Shown here: piece by piece, positions 11,185 through 21,689 of the stretch | Layout of the letters: every line of letters starts with the position of its first letter | How positions within the stretch are numbered: position 1 is the stretch's first letter | Origin: Diphasiastrum complanatum | Taxonomy: Eukaryota > Streptophyta > Lycopodiopsida > Lycopodiales > Lycopodiaceae | Direction: 5' to 3' | Length of the DNA: 64,000 nucleotides | Assembly: GCA_029204225.1 (NCBI GenBank) | Contig: CM055100.1 | Coordinates: forward strand, 46,604,073 to 46,668,072 | Notes under the pieces: generated by a model | Told to the model about the DNA's origin: nothing | What the model saw: only the letters and a program-made list of their open reading frames with translations | Database searches by the model: none | Translations under genes and position numbers: made by a program

Positions 11185-12205
11185 CTCCTTAAATTCCACA
11201 CTTAATCATCGACACGGAAGCCCTCGCTTTAGCATATCTCTCCTTCTTGATAGGACAGTCTAAATATGGATGCCCATACTCGAAATCCTTGTAGAGTGGC
11301 ACGTCATCTTTGACCATGTCGCTCGTTAGGGCATTCGACAATATGATGATTGCCTCCACACCCATTAAATTTGATAGGGGACCTACATGCTAGTCCCCGA
11401 GCTTGATTGGCATAAACAGACACTAGTTCACTCTTGTGGCCATCTATATAATATACAAGTGTCTCATTGACAAAAAGAGAGGGTTCATGTGGTAATTCAA
11501 AAATCTCAAGCTCGGGCATAGTTGCATTCACGTTAGTGGCCTGACCAGGATTGACAATCTTCCTTCTCTACTCATTGGTTGATGGTACAGGAAGCGCAAG
11601 AGGCGGTCAGTTTTGGTTTGGTATATATGCATATTGTCTATCACATTGTCTGTGAGAATAGTATTGTCATACATTTGCTTGAATTTGCAAGTTGTATCTA
11701 TACTCGGAGGTATCATGGCCAAACATGCTGCACAAGTGACAATATATTTTTGTCTTCTCCAAGCATTGGCATAGTTGTGGGCACTCAATTAGCAATATGA
11801 TTGCCTCTATACAAATTGACACCAAGTCGTCTCTCTTCATGGATAGGTTGAGATTTGTGGTACCCTTGGTACCTATTGCACACCCTTAAGCTTCTAGTCT
11901 ATGGTCCCAAGTAGCTCAGTAGTGAATTTTCATTATTAATCATTATGTTGGATTTGTAGGTTCTCTAGTACTTTAGTAAAGGTGTTGACTGAAGTCCCTT
12001 TTCCCAATAGTACCCTTTAAATCATTCGGTAGAGCTATCTGAATCACTTCTTGAGCTCTCATCTGTGCCTCTCGTATTGCATCAACACATGCTTAACTAA
12101 AGGGATCGTATTCACTCTTGTGTTTCATGTGGCATCTAGCCATAAACCCTAAAATCACATTTGCGTCAAGTACACTAGCAGGGTACATTGACCCTTTAAC
12201 TTCTT
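11185..12205 (-). pseudogene. Gypsy-like Gag with zinc knuckles, followed directly by a polypurine tract
   Basis: The minus strand reads, from right to left, LDANVILGFMARCHMKHKSE, DAIREAQMRAQEVIQIALPN, the knuckle CHLCSMFGHDTSEY with the last Cys changed, and a second Cys/His block GCGGNHHIVEC. It ends with EYGHPYLDCP and a stop near 11199. The polypurine tract follows within about 10 bp, so no pol seems ever to have followed in this copy. The N-terminal part of the same Gag continues right of the inserted element, at 16567. Confidence 0.6.
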
Positions 12206-12798
12206 TGTCAAAGTACAACAAAATGGACCAAGAATAGATCTGAATCAGATCCACAAGTGTGATTGGATTTTAGATTAGATCAACCTATCAATCTACACAA
12301 GATTAGATAGCATTTAGATCAAATCTAGATGAATAAATCTAACAAGAACAATAATTATTGATCAAAACTTGTACTTGCTGGTTTCACACGTGTGAAAACC
12401 TGTCAGAGTACGGACAGTAGGTTGAGAATAAAGTATACTAAGCTTAGAACCCAATCAATGCACAACTATCTACTACAAGTTGGATCTCACCTACTACTGT
12501 TGTTTTCACACATGTGAGCAGTCCTTGGCACGTGTGAGATCACTCCTATCCATGTGAAATAGCTTTTCCTCCCAATAAAATGATGCCAAGTGGCATATAG
12601 CTAGAAAACTAGATTTTGGCCATTTTAGCCACTAGATCTCAAATGAAATGGTATGTACAACCTATATGACTCATCTAAATGATAAATGCATTTATTTCAC
12701 ACGTGGAAACATGCTCCACACATGTCTTATGATGATATGTACTACTCATAATGGTATTCACAAGATATGATCAAGTTAGCTTTTGCCAATTTTAATTT
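12206..12798 (-). repeat. 3' LTR (copy 2 of the CACACGTGTG family)
   Basis: About 593 bp. It is roughly 94% identical to copy 3 over the shared parts that I compared (six changes in about 100 bp near 12340-12430). It lacks a segment of about 256 bp that copy 3 has at 15973-16228. It contains the palindromic tttcacacgtgtgaaaac at 12388. The polypurine tract lies at 12799-12812 (minus strand: TTTTGAGGAGG). Confidence 0.85.
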
Positions 12799-13091
12799 TC
12801 CTCCTCAAAACTAACTTGATAAAAACATGATGATATTGAGATTGACTCCATGGGCTGAATTGGTCTTCTAATATGGATCCTTGCTAGTTCAAAGGTGTGA
12901 AGATCAGCCAATGAGCTTGATGTCGATCCGAAATCACCATATCCATGATAGTGCCTCTTTGATGTTGACTTTTTTTTTATGAACTTGAGAGCTTTACACC
13001 ATCCTAGCACCTCTTTCATTGATTTGTTCCATCCTTGAAGCATATGGTTGATCCAAAAGCTCCTCCTCCTTGAAAATAGCTGCAACTCCAT
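12792..13091 (-). pseudogene. 99-codon frame next to the polypurine tract
   Basis: The frame ends inside the LTR (CFYQVSFEEEN, where FEEEN is the translated polypurine tract). Near its start LQGWNKSMKEVLG resembles the RT-entry block FQGWxKAMxEE of copia. It may be a third, decayed copy of the RT-entry module repeated in the adjacent long frame. No protein family is recognised. Confidence 0.4.
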
Positions 13092-13125
13092 GATAAAATA
13101 AAGAGTCCTTCTTGACTCATGAGGA

Positions 13126-14547
13126 TCACAAAGACATCATGTTACCAAGATCTCGAGGATTAGGCTCATCAACATTGGCAAGACTATGCATGCTATAATA
13201 ACAAAGAGTTTGTATCATATCTTCATGCTTGGTTACCATGCTAATCTCAGATCTAATGAGGCTAGATACTTCAATATGGAGATAAGTTTCCTTAGAGGAT
13301 GATTCACTTTCTCTCATAAAGAGTTTACAATTTGCCTCAATACATGAAAAAAGACAAATTTTCACACTATGAGTGGCCAACTCACTCATGCTCTTGCAAG
13401 ACTCAAGAGCATACATTTGATGAAATAACCTTTTGCTTTCTAATTGATCTAAAATCAATTTCATATCATTAAGAACATCAATTATGTTCTCAAGAGAGAC
13501 ACCATACTCAACTAGTATTGTTTTACTCCAACCTTGAAATGCAAAAGTCGCACTAAAGCAAATTGATTCACCAAATGACATAAGAGAAGCAACCATGAGA
13601 TGTATACTACTTGAAATGTGCTCCTCTTTCCCTTGAAATGTGAGCCATATGAGCTCAACCATGTCTCTTGATATTCTTCTTGGAATCATAACTTGAGAAG
13701 GACTCTCCTCCTCAATCCTTGGCACACTTGAACCTCGAGATGGCTCCTCAAGATCAACTTCTTGGTGCTCCTCCTTGATGGAAATCCGAGACCTCCATGT
13801 CTCAAAATGATCACAACAAACATGATCATATAATGTGTACTTCATATGATCATCAACATTACTTATGCTAGAAACATAAGTCCAAAAATTACCACAACTT
13901 GGCATGATTTTTCTAGTATTGAAATCAAGAAGTATTTCCATCTCAATAAGGCTAACTACTTGCTTATGGATATAAGTGTCCACTTTGGATGCTTCACTTA
14001 TTCTCATAAGAAGTTTACAACTTGCCTTTAAAATTGAAAATTTACAATCTTCAACATTATGAATGAACACATCATTCATGATCTTATTGAAACCAACAAA
14101 AAATACATTATGAAGACATTTCCATTTCCTTGAATTCATATTCAATGTAATTTTACAAGGAAAACATGCTTTGCTATCTATTAAGGCATCACACTCAACT
14201 AGTATTGCCTTAATCCACCTTTGAGATACAAAAATCTCTTCAAAGCAAAATAGTTCTTCATAAGATTTCATGAGAGCATAAATGAAACTATTTTCATTTT
14301 GTGATTGCTCCTCCTTAATCTTTCTTGGTTTCTCTTGGATCATAACAATAAATTTGAACTTATCTAAAGTTCTAAGCAAAATGCTTTCCAAGGACATGAA
14401 ATAAATCCAAGTGACATTAATGAAAGTGACATTTATCTTTGCATCTTGAACCAAAAAATTCTCTATCAAATGCAAAACTTCAAAAGGTTTGAAATGTGTG
14501 ATGATGGACTTTTGAAGAAAATCTTGTAAGTCCTTGTGAGACTCCAA
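13126..14547 (-). CDS. 473-codon duplicated frame of the non-autonomous element
   Basis: This frame is open for 473 codons in surroundings where almost every other transposon frame is broken. It consists of two homologous halves. Residues ~85-200 and ~310-440 can be aligned with near-equal spacing: ENSFIYALMKSYEELFCFEE pairs with MVASLMSFGESICFSATFAF, then RWIKAILVE with GWSKTILVE, and about 50 residues later ASCKLLMRISEASKVDTYIH with ANCKLFMRESESSSKETYLH. The opening of each half resembles the copia linker and RT entry (SPSQVMIPRRISR near residue 285; then LMxSxxE, FEEAF, W.KAM.EE). The rest matches nothing known to me. No catalytic motif is present. It could be translated or merely be a young duplication that has not yet collected stops. 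Confidence 0.55.
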   Translation of the reverse strand: MESHKDLQDFLQKSIITHFKPFEVLHLIENFLVQDAKINVTFINVTWIYFMSLESILLRTLDKFKFIVMIQEKPRKIKEEQSQNENSFIYALMKSYEELFCFEEIFVSQRWIKAILVECDALIDSKACFPCKITLNMNSRKWKCLHNVFFVGFNKIMNDVFIHNVEDCKFSILKASCKLLMRISEASKVDTYIHKQVVSLIEMEILLDFNTRKIMPSCGNFWTYVSSISNVDDHMKYTLYDHVCCDHFETWRSRISIKEEHQEVDLEEPSRGSSVPRIEEESPSQVMIPRRISRDMVELIWLTFQGKEEHISSSIHLMVASLMSFGESICFSATFAFQGWSKTILVEYGVSLENIIDVLNDMKLILDQLESKRLFHQMYALESCKSMSELATHSVKICLFSCIEANCKLFMRESESSSKETYLHIEVSSLIRSEISMVTKHEDMIQTLCYYSMHSLANVDEPNPRDLGNMMSL

Positions 14548-14777
14548 GCCTCATGCATCTTTCCACAAAGAAAACACCTTTCCTTGGATTTGTCCTTCTT
14601 GCCTTTGCACTTTGAACTTGAAGCTCCATCCTTCACCTCGGCCCCCTTGCTTTGGTTCTCCTTTGATGGATTGGTCTTCATTTTGTAGCATCTTGAGACA
14701 AAACAATCTCTCTTGCCACAAAGGTTGCATTTAGGATCCTTAATTGCCTCCAATAGGTTGCCACCTATTGATGCCAT
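14466..14777 (-). pseudogene. Truncated Gag with two zinc-finger fragments
   Basis: Starting at 14777 the frame reads MASIGGNLLEA, matching the Gag start of the + copia at 8636. It then passes directly to KCNLCGKRDCFVSRC (CX2CX4CX4C, with Cys where the knuckle usually has His), a Lys/Ser-rich spacer and RCFLCGKMHEA, the first half of a standard knuckle. The body of Gag (about 200 residues) is deleted. The frame shifts into the long 473-codon frame at GKMHEAW, near 14550. Confidence 0.7.
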
Positions 14778-15800
14778 GATGAGGAAGTAAAACCTAGTGA
14801 TATGACTTTTCAAAATGTAATTTGTGACTCTCAAGAGACTAGATTTGAACACATTCAACAATCTAGAAGGATCTACACAAGATCTAGACCACAAATCTTG
14901 AATCATATCTCTTTCAACCTAGTCAAATGGAAACTAATCTTTGCCTTGATCACTAAGACAAAAGCAATCTATCAAATCACAAAGGTCAGATCCAAACACC
15001 CCTATTGGACTCAACAAATACCAATGAATCTTCCTCTTGAGAGTTGGAATGGATTTGAAAAGATTCGACACCTAGATTTTCCTTTTCTCTTGACTAGTTC
15101 TCTCAACTTTTGAGATTCTTGAACAAAGTATGGGTTTTGTTTCAAATACTTGAAAATCAACTTAGTCACTTATTTTGGATTCACTCTTGACCAAAATAAT
15201 CTCACTCTTGAGATTTGGATTGAATTTAATTTGATTTGACAACAAATTAAACCACTAATTTTCACAAAAAAAGGATCTATACTAGATCACAAAAGCTTGA
15301 CATGTATACTTGATTCAAACACACAAAGATCAGATCCAATCACCCCTTTTGGAATCCCTTGAAATGGTTTGATAACAATCTATGTCAATAATTTTTCACC
15401 AAGCTTAAAATTTAGACATCTAGAGATTCACAAAGATCCCAACCATGCATGAACACTCAAATATGGACTCCTCCATGTTCTAGACTCCCAATGGGATCAC
15501 AACTTGACCCTCACACTCTCACAAAGAAAGTTGAATAGAACTTATTTGATATTCATACATATAATGTCAAAATTTTGCTCAAAAAATTGAATTCATTCAC
15601 CCCTATTGGACTCCACCAAGTACCAATGACTCTACCTCTTTAGAGTTGGAATGAAATTCAAAATTTCAGAAATGTGATACTTCTCTCTCACTAAGATATG
15701 TGCTTACAAAGATCTAATACCACTTAGCAAGATTTGATCACAATGAAGAAGACAAATTTTTCACCAAAGTCAAGAATTGAGTTACTAGTTCTCAACCTAT
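14778..15800 (-). other. 5' leader of the non-autonomous element, with dispersed repeats
   Basis: No gene. A segment containing cacccctattggactc recurs at 14994 and 15599, with a shorter relative at 15340. The copies at 14985-15065 and 15585-15665 also share the downstream pattern accaatga.tct, cctctt.agagttggaatg. No clean primer-binding site was found at the LTR junction. The first ~80 bp of the LTR's inner end, with the primer site, appear to be missing or replaced there. Confidence 0.55.
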
Positions 15801-16566
15801 CAATCTACACAAGATTAGATAGCATTTAGATCAAATCTAGATGAATAAATTTAACAAGAACAATCATTATTGATCAAAACTTGTACTTGCAGGTTTCACA
15901 CGTGTGAAAACCTGTCAAAGTACGGATAGTAGGCTGAGAATAAAGTATACTAAGCTTAGAACCCAATCAATGCATAAAAACACAAGACAAATAGAGAGAA
16001 AACACTAGAATTGCTCCAAAACAAGATTTAGCTTCCATTTTAATTATGGCCAAATGAGCCACCATATATACACAAGAGCTGATGCTTACTCAGCTGATTT
16101 GGCATGTGTGAGAGTGCCTAATCATCAAAGGATCTACCAATAATCATCAATATGGCACATGGACCAAGTTTCCTAACTTATAGCCACCTCCCTTGATTTT
16201 AGGCAATTTTCCTAATTTATAGGGACTTGCACAAATATCTACTACAAGTTGGATCTCACCTACTACTATTGTTTTCACACATGTGAGTAGTCCTTGGCAC
16301 GTGTGAGATCACTCCTATCCATGTGAAATAGCTTTTCCTCGGGATAAAATGATGCCAAGTGGCATATAGCTAGAAAACTAGATTTTGGCCATTTTAGCCA
16401 CTTGATCTCAAATGAAATGATATGTACAACCTATATGACTCATCTAAATGATAAATGCATTTATTTCACACGTGGGAATAGGCTCCACACATGTCTTATG
16501 ATGATATGTACTACTCATAATGGTATTCACAAGATATGATCAAGTTAGTTTTTGCCAATTTTAACA
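15801..16566 (-). repeat. 5' LTR (copy 3 of the CACACGTGTG family)
   Basis: It aligns with copy 2 from aacctatcaatctacac onwards and ends in ttttaaca (16566), the canonical terminus on this strand. It contains the palindrome tttcacacgtgtgaaaa at 15895 and several cacatgtg variants. The extra ~256 bp at 15973-16228 relative to copy 2 include a tatata stretch near 16070 and are probably ancestral, lost from copy 2. Confidence 0.85.
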
Positions 16567-16760
16567 TTCTTGACCCTTTCAATGAAGTCTCTAACATACT
16601 CGTGGCTCTTAATGTGCAACATCCGAACTGTAAGAGAGGATCTTCTATAAATCTAGTGATCGTGAAGCACAAAATGAATGCCTTTCACAATGTGATCCAA
16701 TCTTTCTTTTTGGAGTACGAGCTATTAGAAAGGCTCATCAACTAACTCTAAAGGCAACAA
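16567..16760 (-). pseudogene. N-terminal continuation of the interrupted gypsy-like Gag
   Basis: On the minus strand, 16567-16645 reads SSLTVRMLHIKSHEYVRDFI and ERVKN up to the insertion point, in the style of a gypsy Gag helical core. It is separated by the 4.4-kb insertion from the LDANVILGFM part at 12180. Stops occur further upstream (near 16670). Confidence 0.5.
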
Positions 16761-17159
16761 ACCTCAATAGAAACATTCATCGAGTTGTCGATAAGGTAGT
16801 CACAGTGTCAGAAGCCTGTAGGAGGGTCGACAAATGTGTCTATAAAGATCTGAAAATGCTCGCTCTCGCATGTGTGGGGCGAGTATTTCCAAAACAATGT
16901 AAAAACATTCATTGAGATCTCTACAGGAAGGTCAGGACAAGGGCTATCTTTTGAGGATACTAGCGAATGTTTCCAAACACTCCTCACACATGTGGAAGTG
17001 AGTGTTTGGAAAAACTATTCTTGGTTTAAGAAAAGTGGACATGATCTTAAAAGATCCAGATTTTTCTTGAATCGTTAAGTAGAAGATATGAGTCTACTTA
17101 ATTTAGGATTGTTTCTAATCAATAAGGCAACTTAGAAAATCTGAAAAGCTAACAAATAG
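16761..17159 (+). other. Non-coding stretch, probable gypsy leader
   Basis: No conserved frame. It contains two cacatgtg-type near-palindromes, near 16869 and 16985, each within similar gcgagt-containing surroundings, and leads into the + gypsy gag at 17160. Confidence 0.3.
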
Positions 17160-18359
17160 CAGTTTTTGACTTTAATATATATTGTCAAGGAGAACTATCA
17201 GGGAAAAAAGAGTTTAAAAAATGGAAGGAACAATCAAGGAAGCCTTCAAAAAGGCTCAGTCTCACACGTGTGGAGCGAGTGTTTTGCTGAGACACATGAT
17301 GACTGAAAAAAAGTAGATGATTCAGTGATGACCAAAAAAGAAGATGGCAAAGCAATGTTTTGGTGGCAAGATCTAATGGTCCCCACCACTTGGGATGCAT
17401 TTATGGAAGTTTCAAAAAGGCATTCATCATTGTTGATGACGCGGACTATTATCAAAAATTTGTGAATTGCAAAATGGGTAATAAGAGTCTAGACTCTTAC
17501 ATCCAAAAATTTATGGATCTCTAAAATCAAGTTCCATCATTTGATTCGAAGTTGGCTTTATGGCAGTTTGTCCTAGGGTTGTCTGCCGATTATCTAAATG
17601 AGTGCAGAAGAAATGTGCTTCAGAATCTCGAGGATGTCTATCGAATAGCAAAAGAATATGATTCTCTGATTGTGACGTCTAGGAGGCAATTTTCGCAAAT
17701 TTCAACTACCCTTGAAACCAAGAAGGGGAAGAAGCGAGGTCCAGGCCAAGCTCCAAAATATTTTGATGAATTGGAACAAATGACATCAGAACCACCAAAG
17801 AAAGAAAAAAAAAAGAAGCTTATGTCCCAGACTAGGACTAAAAAGACAAATATTTGCTATGTTTACATTAACTCTAGACATATGATGAGATTTTGTCTAG
17901 AAAGAAAGAAAGAAATGTGGCATAGATGATCAAAATCCCTAGTGGAAAATATAGAACTTTGGAGATTGACCTGTGTAATTGTGAGTGTGAATGTTCCATA
18001 TTTAATTTTTGAATATGAATGGTTATTCAATAAATCGCCTATTTGGAAATTGATTTTGAGAAGCATTTCTCACTTTCAAGGAGGTTGACAAAGTTGTTAC
18101 AATTTTTGGAAAAAATTTTGTTCATCCATCATACATGATTTCTACAGTTAATATAATAGAAGCATTTGACGATTCACAATATGAAGTTTTTTCTATGTTT
18201 GCGATACGTATCGTCAATGTTTCTGATATATATCTAAACAGTTATGAATTCTCTACATTTCTAAACTTAGTAACTTTAGATAAGGAACAAACATTGAAAA
18301 TTCAGATTATAACTGAATCTCAATATGTTTTCCCAATTGAATTACCTCATGGTTTACAT
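17160..18359 (+). pseudogene. Ty3/gypsy Gag, protease region and RT entry (broken)
   Basis: Near 17340-17530 the + strand encodes the Gag core WWQDLMVPTTWDAFMEVFKK and, after small shifts, KMGNKSLDSYIQKFMDL; 17552-17929 is open for 125 codons. That frame ends in a basic region and a knuckle with one Cys replaced (CYVYINSRHMMRFC). The 75-codon frame at 18135-18362 ends in FPIELPHGLH, which corresponds to the ELPxGLPP entry of gypsy RT. There the copia LTR at 18360 cuts it off. Confidence 0.7.
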
Positions 18360-18938
18360 TGAAAAATGCAAAATATAACTTGATCTAGGCCAAATATTAT
18401 TGTACATATGTAAACCTTTATGTGTGCCTGTTCCCATGTATGAAGAATAGGCATAGAGAGGCTCATGCATAATATCAAGACCGGTGAAGGTAAAATAGCA
18501 AGTTTTTGTTGTCAAGTTACAATTTTGGTGATTTCTAGCTTTTACAAGATGGTGCAATTTCATTGGAAAAGGTTGAGGCACTATGAGAGGAAAAAATTCA
18601 AGTTTAGTAACAACCCCACACGTCTGAAATAGGTCAACTCAGAAAGTTGTGTGAATCAAGGAAGAGCAAAAGTGAGATTTGCATCAAGCTTGTAATTCTC
18701 TCAATTGTCTTGTATTTTTTGTGATCCATTTGTTAGTACTTTGTACTCGTACTTTTGTCCGTACAGTAGGCTTCCCTTCACATGTGTGAACCTTTTTAAT
18801 TGATTGTTCTTTCTTGGTTTATGAAGGAAGATCAATTCTATCTTGTATTAGATGACAGAATATTTCATAATAGTGCATCCAATTCCTCTTGAGGATTAAA
18901 TGAATCCATTTTAGGTCCTTTATGTCATAAATTCAACA
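18360..18938 (+). repeat. LTR of the CACACGTGTG copia family, copy 4 (+)
   Basis: It begins tgaaaaatgcaaaatataac after the gypsy frame and ends attcaaca, followed at once by a primer site, so it is a 5' LTR in plus orientation. It carries cacacgtctg near 18616 and cacatgtgtg near 18777. The pattern of aggacctaaaatgg (read on the minus strand near its end) matches the inner ends of copies 1 and 2. The pol of this element is not found downstream. Confidence 0.7.
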
Positions 18939-18951
18939 TGGTATTAGAGCC
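18939..18951 (+). other. Primer-binding site (tRNA-Met type, one or two changes)
   Basis: tggtattagagcc directly abuts the LTR end at 18938. The canonical plant copia site is TGGTATCAGAGC; the C-to-T change is typical of decay. Confidence 0.8.
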
Positions 18952-19375
18952 AAATACATGAGGATGAGTGTTTAAACAAAATTTGAATCCAAAAAAGCTA
19001 ATTTTTGGTGGGCGAGCTTCTAACAAATTAAAACATTGGTTTTTTGAAATCAATCATTGGATTTCTGTGTCAGGTACCTTCCCCACACATGTGAAGGTGT
19101 ACAGGACCATAGAAGAGGCCAATTCTTGGAGATCATCCCAAATTTGCATTTTATGAGATTTTGATGAGATTTTTTTCACATGGTGTAGGAAAATCTATAG
19201 AGATTTCAAATCTATAGGTAGATTTGAGATTGGTCATCAAATCTAACATTTTGATCTGAGTTTCAGGTGTCTAAAAAATGATTTTTTTAGCTTTGTTCAA
19301 AGATCAAAACATAGTGAGAGAGAAAGATCTTGTGCTGGATGCAATGTTCAATTTTGCTCATTTTGAATGCAGAAT
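18952..19375 (+). other. Leader remnant of the copia LTR element
   Basis: AT-rich DNA after the primer site without a Gag start. One more cacatgtgaaggtg-type site lies near 19083. The element ends before 19375, where gypsy integrase sequence resumes. Confidence 0.4.
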
Positions 19376-19860
19376 TAACAATCGATCATCCTAAATCAGA
19401 TGGCTAGACGGAAAGGACTGAATTTGCATACAATAGTAGAAAACATTTTTCTACAAGTTACAGTCCGTTTAAACTAATGTATGGATTCCAACCTAGATCT
19501 CCAATAAATGTGGAGGTTAAATCTGTTAAGATCCAGAAAGTTCTTATTTCTTGCATGATATGCAAAAAATGTTGCAAGTGGCGCATGATAAGATCTGTAG
19601 TGCTCAAGATAGAGCTAAGCATTATGACAATCTTCAAAGATCTCCCAACTTTTTTAGAGTTGATGACTGGATATATCATAGAAATCCAAAAGATTCTAAA
19701 ACATTGCGTACATGCAAGCATTATAAACTGTCTACCAGATATTGTGGACCCTTTCGAATTGTACAATAGCTTACGAACTAGATCTTCAAAGAAAATCTAC
19801 TACTCATCCATTGTTTCATGTAAACCAGTTAAAATTAAATTTACATGAAGGTAATACAGT
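19375..19860 (+). pseudogene. Ty3/gypsy integrase C-terminal part (broken)
   Basis: IDHPKSDG, a stop in place of Gln, then TERTEFAYNSRKHFSTSYSPF and KLMYGFQPRSPINV is the end of a gypsy integrase core. In a second frame (19551-19769) FLHDMQKMLQVAHDKICSAQ, DRAKHYDN and YKLSTRYCGPFRIVQ follow. The final YELDLQRKSTTHPLFHVNQL (near 19751-19830) is the GPY/F-type C-terminal domain. It fits the same gypsy whose gag ends at 18359. Confidence 0.82.
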
Positions 19861-20664
19861 TATTTGCCAATCAAAACTCCGAATTCAACAAAATGCTCTT
19901 TGTCATGTATGTTGTACTACGAGATATCTTAAAGGGGCAAATTGCTTCGGAGATTCACTAAACGCTTTGTGGTTAACACTCTATTTTTGTGTACCGTACT
20001 GGCATGTGCAATTTGAGTGCCCTTTGTTTGGCGGTCACAACCTTTTGTTTGGTTCTTTTGAAGTCTATGCAACCATTTGCGAGGCTTTTCCTATTTTTAC
20101 AAAGACTCATGGTCCTAGTGATATCTTTCAAAAGTATTAATACTACTCTTAACTTCTTTGATTATGTTAGCTAGGTCTTCTTCCTTTGTGACAAATACGA
20201 TATAACAAATTTTTTTGGCTCCACCCTAAACAGATTCTCACATTTTTTTGAGTAGAAACTTTTCAGGTTCTCCATAAAATTTTGAATTTGAAATAATTGT
20301 CCTTGAAAAATTGTGCCTTCTTTCTAAATTTTGAATAAAACATGATAAATACTGAAATGTTCCAAAAACAACAAATCTATGAGTTTGATTCAAAGGACTT
20401 CGGATTATGATTGGCAATTACTATGTCCTTTAATACGAGAGATCATTCTAAGGGTCCTTGGTGGGAAGATTTATAGGAATAACATTTCAAAGCCGGGATT
20501 TTATCGAGATGCTTTTGCTTTGGGTGCAAATCACCTTTGCTTTATTTAAAAATGCTTAACTTTAAGTCTCCAAGCAACGGATCGGCCAAAATACACTTTA
20601 TTGTTCTGTGTTCCAAGATATACCAATCTAGTGTATTGGAGGCACCTTCTTCAGGTATCCCATT

Positions 20665-20667
<3 letters not shown>

Positions 20668-20704
<37 letters not shown>
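20668..20704. repeat. (CA)n microsatellite
   Basis: A run of about 18 CA dinucleotides in otherwise anonymous DNA. Confidence 0.97.
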
Positions 20705-20709
<5 letters not shown>

Positions 20710-21104
20710 AAATTTGAAAGGTGTACCGATGGAGATGCCCTTGATTTTTAACCCATTAAATTAGATTTTTCAGATTTCTTTGATTGATTAACTTGTCTAA
20801 ATCCACCATCTGTTACATTGAAAATGCTGAGCTGACAATTAGTGAGGTTGATAGAAATGTTTGTGAATGCACTCTAACTTGGGTGAAACTTTTCGTGGTC
20901 TACCTTTTAAGGTGGAAATGTAACAGTTGAGTGACTACAGTTTAGGCTTAAATTAACCTGAAGCCTTGTTTGAAGGCTTGGTGCAATGTGGCCCCAAGTA
21001 CGATTGAATCAGAATTCACCAACAATACAGCACTGCTAGACTTGCTCCAGTAATATGGCATAGTGGTTGACAGTTTTCCTCACCTCAATGTCTGGAGTTT
21101 GATT

Positions 21105-21211
21105 CCACTTGTTTCGGTGAGGAGCACACAAGTTCAAAAAACAACACAACTTTGAGCCCACTTGTTTCCGTGAGAAGCATACAAGTTCAGAAAACAACAC
21201 AACTTTGAGCC
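21105..21211. repeat. Tandem duplication, 53-bp period
   Basis: ccacttgtttcggtgagg at 21105 recurs as ccacttgtttccgtgaga at 21158. The rest of the unit (acaagttca, aaaacaacacaactttgagc) repeats with only a few differences. Confidence 0.93.
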
Positions 21212-21566
21212 CACGCTTACATGTCAAGGCCACTAAGACCATGAGGTTTATGTGATACTTATCAAGATTCTGCAGAACTTGTGCTGTGCTTTTGTTATCA
21301 AGAGTTAATACGGAAGTGCATACCTGTGCATGCCGTACAGAAGATGAGACTGATTCATCACACAGGATTTTACTCAACATAGTGCAAAATACTTGTTGCC
21401 TGCCGTGCGTGGACAAATGTTCAACAGATTTCTGAAGAGCAGAAAAACTATTTGATAGTACAGTACTTAAACAAAGCTCACTGAATCAGTTCCAACCAAG
21501 AAATTGTACACCTATAAGGCTCATCAATCTAATGGAGATTTCATCTTAATGCCTTGTTTGAATTTC

Positions 21567-21689
21567 TGTTTGTGGAGACTTTTCTCTTACATTCAAATTT
21601 GAATCCAATACAAAAATGTGAAGATTTGTTTGTGAAGACTTTTCTCTTACATTCAAATTGATGAATCCAATACAAAAAGGTCATATCTT
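21567..21689. repeat. Tandem duplication, 60-bp period
   Basis: tgtttgtggagacttttctc at 21567 recurs as tgtttgtgaagacttttctc at 21627, each followed by ttacattcaaatt and gaatccaatacaaaaa. Confidence 0.93.

Larger units (their letters stand above)
12206..16566 (-). mobile_element. Complete non-autonomous copia-derived LTR element with TTCTT target duplication
   Basis: Two LTRs of one family (12206-12798 and about 15801-16566) flank a 3-kb interior in the minus orientation. The outer termini are TG (12206) and CA (16566). The five bases outside them, 12201-12205 and 16567-16571, are both ttctt, a 5-bp target site duplication as made by copia integrase. The interior has a Gag-like start, zinc-finger fragments and a long duplicated frame, but no protease, integrase, RT core or RNase H. 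It must have been mobilised in trans. It lies inside a gypsy-like gag. Confidence 0.85.
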
